DNA of 36,756 nt, taken from assembly GCA_018715695.1 (NCBI GenBank), contig DVLB01000111.1:1-36756 (forward strand). Reading direction: 5' to 3'. Numbering within the stretch: the stretch's first letter is position 1; every line of letters starts with the position of its first letter. The notes beneath the pieces were generated by a model, which saw only the letters and a program-made list of their open reading frames with translations, did not search any database and was not told the DNA's origin. Both the position numbers and the translations under genes were made by a program. This document shows positions 8,281 to 16,388 of the stretch, piece after piece. Source of the stretch: Candidatus Galloscillospira stercoripullorum. GTDB taxonomy: Bacteria > Bacillota > Clostridia > Oscillospirales > Oscillospiraceae.

Positions 8281-10935
8281 GTGGAACATACGCCGTTTTT
8301 GCATATAGACCACCTGACCTTCTTTTATCCCGAGCAGGAGGACGCAGCTCTGCGGGATGTGACGCTCACGGTGGAGCGGGGGGCCTTCTGGGTGCTGTGC
8401 GGGCCCTCGGGCTGCGGGAAGAGCACGCTGCTGCGCCACCTCAAGCCGGCCTTGGCCCCCCACGGGCGCAGGAGCGGCAGCGTGACGATGGAGGGCGTGG
8501 AGCTGAGCGCCTTGGAGCAGCGGGAGCAGAGCCGCCGCATGGGCTTCGTGGGGCAGAGTCCGGAGAACCAGATCGTCACCGACAAGGTATGGCATGAGCT
8601 GGCCTTCGGCCTGGAGAGCCTGGGCTGCGACACCCCCACCATCCGCCGCAGAGTGGCGGAGATGGCCTCCTTTTTCGGCATCGAGGGGTGGTTTTATAAA
8701 AATGTAGCTGATCTCTCCGGCGGGCAGAAGCAGCTTTTGAATCTGGCCTCGGTGATGGCCATGCAGCCTGATGTGCTGATTCTGGACGAGCCCACCTCCC
8801 AGCTGGACCCCATCGCCGCCTCGGAATTTCTCTCCACCCTGGGCCGGATCAACCGGGAGCTGGGCACCACGGTCATCCTCACCGAGCACCGGCTGGAGGA
8901 CGCTTTTCCCCTGGCCACCCAGGTGGCGGTGCTGGACGGGGGGCGGCTTCTGTGTACCGGCACGCCGGGGCAGGTGGGGGAGCGACTGCGGGAGGCAGGC
9001 CACGGCATGTTCCTGGCCATGCCTACGGCCATGCGGATCTGGGCGTCCGTCCGTGACGGCGGACCCTGTCCCGTCACGGTGCGAGAGGGCCGGGACTGGC
9101 TGAGTGCCTGGGCCTCCGGGCATCCCCTCCGGGCGCTGCCGCCGGAGCGGGTGGCAGCCCCCTCCGGCGAGACGGCCATCGCGGCGGAAGAGCTGTGGTT
9201 TCGATATGAGAAGGACGGGGAGGACGTGGTGCGCGGGCTCACCCTGTCCGTGGGAAAAGGGGAGCTTTTGACTCTGCTGGGCGGCAACGGCACGGGCAAG
9301 ACCACCTCGCTCAAGCTGCTGGCCGGGCTTCTGACGCCCCACCGGGGCCAGGTGCGCCGGGCGGGCCGTATCGGCGTGCTGCCCCAGAATCCCCAGACGC
9401 TGTTTGTGAAAAAGACCGTGCGGGAGGACCTTTTTGAGCTTCTCCGGGACGGCGGCGCGCCAGCTGCGGAGCGGGAGGCGCGGGTAGCCCATGTGACCGC
9501 GCTGTGTCGCCTGGAGGGGCTGCTGGACCGGCATCCCTACGACCTCTCCGGCGGGGAGCAGCAGCGCACCGCCCTGGCCAAGGTGCTGCTGCTGGACCCC
9601 GACATACTGCTGATGGACGAGCCCACCAAGGGCCTGGACGCGGAGTTCAAGGAGAGCTTCGCCCAGATCCTGCGGGTGCTTTTGAAGCGGGGGGTGGCCA
9701 TTGTCATGGTCAGCCATGACATTGAGTTCTGCGCGGCCCACGCCCACCGCTGCGCCCTGTTTTTCGACGGCGCCATCGTCACCGAGGCGGCGCCCAGGGC
9801 CTTCTTCTCCGGCAACAGCTTCTACACCACCTCGGCAAACCGCATGGCCCGGATGCTCTGCCCCCAGGCGGTGACGCCGGAGGACGTGATGGCGGTATGC
9901 GGCGGAGAACTGCCCGCGCCGCCGGAGCTGCCGGAGGATATTCCGCCCCTGCCCGCGCCCAGGCCGGAGAGCGCCGCGGCGAGGCCGGAAAAGCTGCCGC
10001 TGTGGCGCAAGCTGCTGGCGGCGGCGTCCGGCGTGGGGGCCGCCGTGCTGCTGGCGCAGGTGCTGAGTGTTACGGACCTCACCGCCCTCATCTCCCAGGA
10101 GGGGGTGCGGCCCCTGAGCGAGGGGCTGCCCGGCGTGTATGTGCTTTTGGTGGCGTGCCTGCTGGTCTTTGCCGCCTGTGTGACGCGGCGCTCCCACAGG
10201 CCGGACTATATGCAGCAGCAGCCCCGGGCAAAGCGAAAGCTCACCAGGCGGACCCTGGTGGCGGCGGTCCTCATCGTGTTGCTCATCCCACTCACGCTGT
10301 TTGTGGGGATCTACTATCTGGACGGCAGGAAGTATTACTTTATCGCCCTGCTCATCCTGCTGGAGACCATGCTGCCCTTCTTCCTGGTTTTTGAGGGCCG
10401 CAGGCCCCAGGCCAGGGAGCTCATTGTGATCGCGGTACTGTGCGCCCTGGCGGTGGCGGGGCGGGCGGTTTTCTTCATGCTGCCCCAGTTCAAGCCGGTG
10501 ATGGCGCTGACCATCGTGGCCGGTGTGGCCTTCGGCGGCGAGACCGGCTTTCTGGTGGGGGCCATGACCATGCTGGCCTCCAACGTACTCTACGCCCAGG
10601 GCCCCTGGACGCCCTGGCAGATGTTCGCCATGGGAATCATCGGCTTTCTCTCCGGAGTGCTCTTCCGAAAAGGATGGCTGCGCCGCACCCGGGGGGCGCT
10701 GGGGGTGTTCGGCGCCCTGTGCGCTATTTTGATCTATGGCGGCATCATGAACCCCGCCGCCGCGCTCTTGTGGGCGGGGGAGCTGAACTGGAAGGTGCTG
10801 GCGGCTTATTATGTCTCCGGCTTCCCCTTTGACTGCATCCAAGCCGCCGCCACATGGCTCTTTTTATGGGTGGGCGCGGAGCCCATGCTGGAGAAGCTGG
10901 ACCGGATCAAGGTGAAATACGGCCTGGTGGAGTGA
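8281..10935 (+). CDS. ECF transporter fusion protein: two ABC ATPase domains + C-terminal S-component-like membrane domain
   Basis: Two sets of Walker A (GPSGCGKST, GGNGTGKTT), ABC signature (LSGGQKQ, LSGGEQQ) and Walker B (VLILDEP, ILLMDEP), followed by a hydrophobic region with ECF-S-like ...PVMALTIVAGVAFGGETGFLVGAMTMLASNVLYAQGPWTPWQMFAMGIIGFLSGVLF.... GTG start at 8281 has a good AGGAGG; the ORF track start 8245 overlaps the ecfT stop. Confidence 0.9.
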   Translation: MEHTPFLHIDHLTFFYPEQEDAALRDVTLTVERGAFWVLCGPSGCGKSTLLRHLKPALAPHGRRSGSVTMEGVELSALEQREQSRRMGFVGQSPENQIVTDKVWHELAFGLESLGCDTPTIRRRVAEMASFFGIEGWFYKNVADLSGGQKQLLNLASVMAMQPDVLILDEPTSQLDPIAASEFLSTLGRINRELGTTVILTEHRLEDAFPLATQVAVLDGGRLLCTGTPGQVGERLREAGHGMFLAMPTAMRIWASVRDGGPCPVTVREGRDWLSAWASGHPLRALPPERVAAPSGETAIAAEELWFRYEKDGEDVVRGLTLSVGKGELLTLLGGNGTGKTTSLKLLAGLLTPHRGQVRRAGRIGVLPQNPQTLFVKKTVREDLFELLRDGGAPAAEREARVAHVTALCRLEGLLDRHPYDLSGGEQQRTALAKVLLLDPDILLMDEPTKGLDAEFKESFAQILRVLLKRGVAIVMVSHDIEFCAAHAHRCALFFDGAIVTEAAPRAFFSGNSFYTTSANRMARMLCPQAVTPEDVMAVCGGELPAPPELPEDIPPLPAPRPESAAARPEKLPLWRKLLAAASGVGAAVLLAQVLSVTDLTALISQEGVRPLSEGLPGVYVLLVACLLVFAACVTRRSHRPDYMQQQPRAKRKLTRRTLVAAVLIVLLIPLTLFVGIYYLDGRKYYFIALLILLETMLPFFLVFEGRRPQARELIVIAVLCALAVAGRAVFFMLPQFKPVMALTIVAGVAFGGETGFLVGAMTMLASNVLYAQGPWTPWQMFAMGIIGFLSGVLFRKGWLRRTRGALGVFGALCAILIYGGIMNPAAALLWAGELNWKVLAAYYVSGFPFDCIQAAATWLFLWVGAEPMLEKLDRIKVKYGLVE

Positions 10936-10997
10936 GAAGGTCCATCTTCTGGTTGACATCCGCCGCCGCAGCTTCCATACTGAATCCACAGGGAGGG

Positions 10998-11660
10998 ATG
11001 AGAATGGAACTTTCCGACTGCCTGCCATTCTGGGATACACTGTCCGAGCAGCAGCGGCAGCAGCTTGTGCATGCCGCCGCGCTGCGCACCGTGGAGAAGG
11101 GGACCGTGATCCACGGCCCGGGTGGCCGATGCACCGGGCTGCTGGCGGTGGTTTCGGGGCAGCTGCGGGCCTATATCCTTTCGGAGGAGGGACGGGAGAT
11201 CACCCTCTACCGCCTGTTTGAGCGGGACATCTGCCTGTTCTCCGCGTCCTGCATGCTGCGCAGCATCCAGTTTGACATCGCCATTGAGGCGGAGAAGGAC
11301 ACCGCCTTCTGGGTGATCCGGCCCGAGGTGTACAAGGACCTGATGGAGCGGCTGCCCGCGGTGGCCAATTATACCAACGAACTGATGGCCGACCGGTTTT
11401 CCGAGGTGATGTGGCGTATGGAGCAGATCCTCTGGAAGAGCTTCGACAAGCGCCTGGCCGCCTTTCTGCTGGAGGAGGCGGCCCTGGAGGGGAGCGATGT
11501 GCTGAAAATCACCCATGAGGCCATCGGGCACCACCTGGGCAACCCCCGGGAGGTGGTCACCCGGATGCTGCGCTATTTCCAGGGGGAGGGGCTGGTGGAG
11601 CTGGCCCGGGGCAGTGTGCGCATCACAGATATGGAGGGCCTTCGGGCCCTTGCGGGCTGA
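10998..11660 (+). CDS. Crp/Fnr-family transcriptional regulator
   Basis: cNMP-binding-like N-terminus (...VEKGTVIHGPGGRCTGLLAVVSGQLRAYILSEEGREITLYRLFERDICLFSASCML) and C-terminal HTH (ITHEAIGHHLGNPREVVTRMLRYFQGEGLVELARGSVRITD). Confidence 0.9.
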   Translation: MRMELSDCLPFWDTLSEQQRQQLVHAAALRTVEKGTVIHGPGGRCTGLLAVVSGQLRAYILSEEGREITLYRLFERDICLFSASCMLRSIQFDIAIEAEKDTAFWVIRPEVYKDLMERLPAVANYTNELMADRFSEVMWRMEQILWKSFDKRLAAFLLEEAALEGSDVLKITHEAIGHHLGNPREVVTRMLRYFQGEGLVELARGSVRITDMEGLRALAG

Positions 11661-11687
11661 TTTCAAAGCCGGTCCAAAAGCAAAAAG

Positions 11688-11724
11688 CGGACGCCATGAA
11701 TTTTTCATGGCGTCCGATTTTTTG
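11688..11724. terminator. Bidirectional terminator between convergent regulator and thioredoxin genes
   Basis: cggacgccatgaa (11688-11700) / ttcatggcgtccg (11704-11716); T run on both strands. Confidence 0.85.
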
Positions 11725-11728
11725 TGTA

Positions 11729-12034
11729 TCACAGCATGGAGAGGATCTGGGCCTTGGGGCGGGCACCCACCATCTGGTTGAGCAGCTTGCCGTCCCGGAA
11801 GACCAGCAGGGTGGGGATGCTCATGATCTGGAACTGGGCGGCCAGCTGGGGCTGCTCATCCACGTTGACCTTGCCCACCTTGATGTCGGACCGCTCCTGG
11901 GCGATCTCCTCTACAACGGGGCCCACCATGCGGCAGGGGCCGCACCAGGGGGCCCAGAAGTCCAGCAGGACGGGCTTGTCGGAGTGAAGGACCTCTTCCT
12001 GGAAATTCGAGTTGGTGATATTGAGTACGGACAT
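11729..12034 (-). CDS. trxA: Thioredoxin
   Basis: 101 aa from the internal Met: MSVLNITNSNFQEEVLHSDKPVLLDFWAPWCGPCRMVGPVVEEIAQERSDIKVGKVNVDEQPQLAAQFQIMSIPTLLVFRDGK; WCGPC active site. Confidence 0.95.
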   Translation of the reverse strand: MSVLNITNSNFQEEVLHSDKPVLLDFWAPWCGPCRMVGPVVEEIAQERSDIKVGKVNVDEQPQLAAQFQIMSIPTLLVFRDGKLLNQMVGARPKAQILSML

Positions 12035-12292
12035 GTGAAAAACTCCTTTCTCTGGCGCCGGGGATACCGGAGCCGGTTCCCTTTGACTTGTTATGGGCTT
12101 AGTATACCCCCTTGGACGGCGGACTTCCGTGATATTGTCACAGTACGCTTTTATAATTTGTTCAAATCCCACTCACAGTTTTCTCATAACTGCCCGATAC
12201 AATAAAATACGGCCAGACAGGCCCTCTCCGCGGCCGTTTTCAGCGTCAGTTCAGGAGCGCGGAGTATGATAAAGTGATAAAAAGCGGGGGGA

Positions 12293-12991
12293 ATGGCCGT
12301 GAGGATCCTGGTGGTGGAGGATGAGAAGCTGCTGGCCGATACTGTGGCAGCCTTTCTCAAAAGCAAGGGCTTTGGAGTGGATACCGTCTATGACGGGGAG
12401 GCGGGAGAGGCGTACGCCCGCCTGGGCGTCTATGACCTGCTGATCCTGGACGTGATGCTACCGGGGCAGGACGGCTATCAGGTGGCCAGGCGGATTCGGT
12501 CCGAACGGGTGGGCACCCCCATCCTCATGCTCACCGCCCGCTCGGCGCTGGAGGACCGGGTCACCGGGCTCAACGCCGGCGCGGACTACTACCTCACCAA
12601 ACCCTTCGACACCCGGGAGTTGCTGGCCTGCGTCAACGCCCTGCTGCGCAGGCAGGGGGAGCAGGTGGACGAACTCTCCTTCGGCAATACGGTGCTGGAT
12701 CTCTCTTCGGCCACCCTCCGCGCCGCCGGCGGGGAGGTGCGGCTCTCCGCCCGGGAATTTGACATCATGCGTCTGCTGCTGCGCAGCGGAGAGCGAAACC
12801 TGTCCAAGGAGTCCATACTGGAAAACGTGTGGGGCTTTGACTCAGAGGCGGTGGAAAACCATGTGGAGGTCTACATCGGATTTCTGCGCAAAAAGCTGAT
12901 GAGCATCGGCTCCGATGTGCGTATCGAGGCCAGACGCAGGCTTGGATACCATTTGGAGGTGTGCGGGAATGATCCGAAAGCTGCGTGTTAA
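12293..12991 (+). CDS. OmpR-family response regulator
   Basis: Receiver domain ILVVEDEKLLADTV...DLLILDVMLPGQDGYQV...PILMLTAR...YYLTKPFD and winged-helix C-terminus (LSAREFDIMRLLLRSGERNLSKESILENVWGFDSEAVENHVEVYIGFLRKKL). Confidence 0.95.
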   Translation: MAVRILVVEDEKLLADTVAAFLKSKGFGVDTVYDGEAGEAYARLGVYDLLILDVMLPGQDGYQVARRIRSERVGTPILMLTARSALEDRVTGLNAGADYYLTKPFDTRELLACVNALLRRQGEQVDELSFGNTVLDLSSATLRAAGGEVRLSAREFDIMRLLLRSGERNLSKESILENVWGFDSEAVENHVEVYIGFLRKKLMSIGSDVRIEARRRLGYHLEVCGNDPKAAC

Positions 12992-14177
12992 ATTTGTACT
13001 GGTCAATATGGCCATCGTCTCCATCATGCTGGGAGTCATCCTGGGCATGGTGCTTTACTTTACCAGCGCGGATCTGGAGCAGGAGAGCATCCGTATGATG
13101 CAGGACCTGGCCACCCAGCCCCTCCAGCTCCGGGGGCCGGGGGAGCAGCAGGGGGAGGTGCGGCTGCCCTTCTTTACGCTGCACCTCAGTCCATACGGCG
13201 ACGTGGTCTCCACCGGCGGCGGCTATTACGACCTCTCGGACGACGCCTTTCTGAACACCCTCATCGACCAGGCCATGTTCTCCGCCAAGCGCCTGGGGGT
13301 GATCGAGGAGTACGACCTGCGGTACTACCGCCTTGACACGCCCGCCGGGCGGTGCCTGGTCTTTGCCGACATCTCCAGCGAGCAGGCCACCCTCAACGGG
13401 CTGGTGAAGACCTGCGTGCTGATCGGGGCGGTGAGCTTTCTGGCCTTTCTGGTTGTGAGCATCCTACTGTCCAAATGGGCGGTACGCCCGGTGGAACGGG
13501 CGTGGACGCAGCAGGGACAGTTTGTGGCGGCGGCCTCCCATGAGCTCAAGACCCCGCTGACCGTGATCATGACCAGCGCCGAGCTGCTCCAGGACCCCGC
13601 CTATGACGAGGAAAAGCGCAAAACCTTTTTGGCGGGCATCCTCACCATGTCCCGGCAGATGAAAGGGCTGATTGAGCAGATGCTGGAGTTGGCCCGCTCG
13701 GAGGGCGCCCAGACCAAGAGCGTTTTTGGCAGAGTGAACCTGAGCGCGGTGGTGGCGCAGGCGGCGCTGCCCTTTGAGGCGGTGTTCTATGAGAGAGGGC
13801 AGTCCCTGACCTCCAGCATCGCCGACGAAATCCAGGTCTGTGGGGATGAGGGCTCCCTCCGCCAGGTGGTGGAGATCCTGCTGGACAACGCGCTCAAGTA
13901 CGCCTCGCCGGGCGGAGCGGTGCGGATGACCCTGGAGCGCAAGGGGAGAAGCCGCTGCCTGCTGACGGTGGCGAACCAGGGAGAGCCCATCGCGCCGGAG
14001 GATCTGGAGAATATTTTCAAGCGCTTTTACCGCTGTGACCCCGCCCGCAGCCGAAACGGCAGCTTTGGACTGGGACTGTCCATTGCGCAGAGCATCGTCA
14101 CGCAGCACCGGGGGCGGATCTGGGCGGAGAGCAAGAACGAGGAAAACAGCTTTTTTGTGGAGCTGCCCTGCGCGTGA
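12969..14177 (+). CDS. Sensor histidine kinase
   Basis: Two TM segments, H-box ASHELKTPLTVI, N-box LDNALKYA, G-box SFGLGLSIAQSIVTQHRGRI; overlaps the response regulator. Confidence 0.95.
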   Translation: MIRKLRVKFVLVNMAIVSIMLGVILGMVLYFTSADLEQESIRMMQDLATQPLQLRGPGEQQGEVRLPFFTLHLSPYGDVVSTGGGYYDLSDDAFLNTLIDQAMFSAKRLGVIEEYDLRYYRLDTPAGRCLVFADISSEQATLNGLVKTCVLIGAVSFLAFLVVSILLSKWAVRPVERAWTQQGQFVAAASHELKTPLTVIMTSAELLQDPAYDEEKRKTFLAGILTMSRQMKGLIEQMLELARSEGAQTKSVFGRVNLSAVVAQAALPFEAVFYERGQSLTSSIADEIQVCGDEGSLRQVVEILLDNALKYASPGGAVRMTLERKGRSRCLLTVANQGEPIAPEDLENIFKRFYRCDPARSRNGSFGLGLSIAQSIVTQHRGRIWAESKNEENSFFVELPCA

Positions 14178-14290
14178 GAAGCAAAAAAGATGAAGATCGC
14201 GAGCGACTTACCTCAGCCTGTCAAAAAATCCCCCGCAGGGAAGCCTCGCAGAGTTCCGGCGCGCGCACGCGGCGGAATAAGATTAAAATC

Positions 14291-14420
14291 TGTCATTTCC
14301 AAGGACATGTGCCTTGGAAATGACACTTCTCATGACGGATGGGGTGACAATTTCGTAAGAAATCGAACCCTATCCGTCATGCAGCCTTTTGTCGGAAAAG
14401 GCCGAAGGCCTTTTTCGACA
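14291..14420. repeat. Three consecutive long imperfect/perfect hairpins (intergenic palindromic element)
   Basis: 14291-14304/14312-14325 (tgtcatttccaagg/ccttggaaatgaca, perfect); 14331-14345/14367-14381 (catgacggatggggt/accctatccgtcatg); 14390-14403/14407-14420 (tgtcggaaaaggcc/ggcctttttcgaca). Confidence 0.7.
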
Positions 14421-14426
14421 GTCTCA

Positions 14427-14456
14427 GGCGAAGGCCGGGGGGCCTTCGCCTTTTTT
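14427..14456 (+). terminator. Rho-independent terminator
   Basis: ggcgaaggcc (14427-14436) / ggccttcgcc (14441-14450), GGGG loop, followed by six Ts. Confidence 0.85.
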
Positions 14457-14550
14457 GCGCCCTGTTTCAGCGTGGTTTCAGCGGGCACGGTTATAATGGC
14501 CTGCGAGAAAAGCTCCGCGCACGGCGGAGCGTGCAACAAGGAGGTCGACC

Positions 14551-15528
14551 ATGATCACAGTGGAACATCTGACAAAGTGCTATGGCGATTTCAAGGCGGT
14601 GGAGGACCTCTCCTTTGAGATCGGGGAAGGGGCGGTCTACGGCTTTCTGGGGCCGAACGGCGCCGGGAAATCCACCACCATGAACATCATGACGGGCTGT
14701 CTCTCGGCCACGGAGGGACATGTTCGCATCGAGGGCTATGATATTTTTGAAGAGCCCATGAAGGCAAAGCGGCTCATCGGCTATCTGCCGGAGCAGCCGC
14801 CCCTCTATATGAACGAGACGCCGGTGGAATACCTGCGCTTTGTAGGGGAGACCAAGGGGGTGCACGGCGCGGAGCTCAAGCGCCAGATCGACGAGGTGAT
14901 GGAACAGACCCGGATCACCCAGATGCGCAGCCGGCGCATTTCCCAGCTCTCCAAGGGATACAGGCAGCGCGTGGGGATCGCCCAGGCGCTGATGGGCTCG
15001 CCCCGGGTCGTCATTCTGGACGAGCCCACCGTGGGCCTTGACCCCATCCAGATCGTGGAGATCCGGGAGCTGATCCGGGACCTGGGCCGGAGCCATACGG
15101 TCATCCTCAGCTCCCACATCCTCTCCGAGGTCCAGACCATCTGCGAGGAGATCCTCATCATCTCCCGGGGAAAGCTGGTGGCCTTTGGCCGTCCGGGGGA
15201 CCTGGAGCGGCAGCTGCTCTCTCCCAGCGAGATCAATCTTGTCGCGGAGACGGGGGAAAAGGAGGCACGGGAGATCCTGGAGCCCCTGGAGCACATCACC
15301 CAGGCCGACTTCCACGCGGAAGGCGGCGAGCGGGTGGCGGTGTGCCTCAAGACCGACCAGACCGACATCCACGACATTTCCAGGGACATCTTCTTTGCCT
15401 TTGCCCGCCGGGGGACCGCCCTGCTGGAGATGAATCTCAAGAAAGCCAACCTGGAGGACGTCTTCCTGGAGCTCACCGAGAAGGACCAGGGCGGCAGCGC
15501 TGAGAACAAGGAGGAGGAGCCGGCATGA
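14551..15528 (+). CDS. ABC transporter ATP-binding protein (GldA-like)
   Basis: Walker A GPNGAGKST, signature LSKGYRQRVGIAQAL, Walker B VVILDEPTVGLDP; RBS aaggag. Confidence 0.92.
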   Translation: MITVEHLTKCYGDFKAVEDLSFEIGEGAVYGFLGPNGAGKSTTMNIMTGCLSATEGHVRIEGYDIFEEPMKAKRLIGYLPEQPPLYMNETPVEYLRFVGETKGVHGAELKRQIDEVMEQTRITQMRSRRISQLSKGYRQRVGIAQALMGSPRVVILDEPTVGLDPIQIVEIRELIRDLGRSHTVILSSHILSEVQTICEEILIISRGKLVAFGRPGDLERQLLSPSEINLVAETGEKEAREILEPLEHITQADFHAEGGERVAVCLKTDQTDIHDISRDIFFAFARRGTALLEMNLKKANLEDVFLELTEKDQGGSAENKEEEPA

Positions 15529-16388
15529 GCGCCATCTTGAAGCACGAGCTGAGAAGCTATTTCCACTCTCTGACCGCCTATGTCTTCGGGGCCTTTCTGC
15601 TGGCCTTCATCGGCATCGGCGCCATGCTCTACAACATTGAGGCGGCGGTGAGCAACTTTGAATACGTCCTGGGCTTTGCCGAGCTTATCTTTGTGGTCAT
15701 CGTGCCCATCCTGACCATGCGCTGCATCGCCGAGGAGCGCAAGCAGAAGACCGACCAGCTGCTCTACTCCCTGCCCGTCACCACCACCCAGGTGGTGCTG
15801 GGCAAATACCTGGCCCTGCTCATTCTTTACCTGATCCCCTTGGCGGTGATCGCCGTCTACCCGCTGATCTTCGCCCAGTTCGGCGATGTCTATCTGCTCA
15901 CGGCCTACGGCTCCATCCTGGCCTTTTTCGTCATGGGCGCGGCGCTCATTGCCCTGGGGGTGTTCCTCTCCTCCCTCACGGATAACCAGGGCCTGGCGGC
16001 GGGCGTGGGTATCGCAGTGATATTGTTCAATTATTTCAGCGTGAGCCTCTCTGAGTATGTCTCCTCCACCTCCTTCGGCACCCTGGTGGTGCTGCTGGTG
16101 CTCATCGTGGCCCTGGGAGCTCTGATCCGCCACCTGACCGGCAACGGCAACCTGGCCTACTGGGTGAGCTTTGCCCTGGCGGTGGCGCTGCTGGTGTTCT
16201 TCTTCTGGAATGGCACCGCTTTGGAAGGACTGCTGCCGGAGATCATGACCACCCTGTCCCTCTTTGAGCGGTTTGACGTGTTTGTCAACGGGGTCTTCGA
16301 CATGACGGCCATCGTCTACTACCTGTCGGTGGTGGTCTTTTTCCTCTTCCTCTCGGTTCAGTCCCTGGAAAAAAGGAGGTATAACTGA
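15525..16388 (+). CDS. ABC-2 type permease (GldF-like)
   Basis: Polytopic; MSAILKHELRSYFHSLTAYVFGAFLLAFIGIGAM... typical ABC-2 N-terminus; overlaps the upstream ATPase gene. Confidence 0.85.
   Translation: MSAILKHELRSYFHSLTAYVFGAFLLAFIGIGAMLYNIEAAVSNFEYVLGFAELIFVVIVPILTMRCIAEERKQKTDQLLYSLPVTTTQVVLGKYLALLILYLIPLAVIAVYPLIFAQFGDVYLLTAYGSILAFFVMGAALIALGVFLSSLTDNQGLAAGVGIAVILFNYFSVSLSEYVSSTSFGTLVVLLVLIVALGALIRHLTGNGNLAYWVSFALAVALLVFFFWNGTALEGLLPEIMTTLSLFERFDVFVNGVFDMTAIVYYLSVVVFFLFLSVQSLEKRRYN

Noticed and set aside
8089-10842. Minus-strand ORF of 917 aa opposite the ECF fusion gene
   Set aside because: Antisense shadow of an unambiguous ABC ATPase gene; low-complexity Gln/His/Gly-rich translation.
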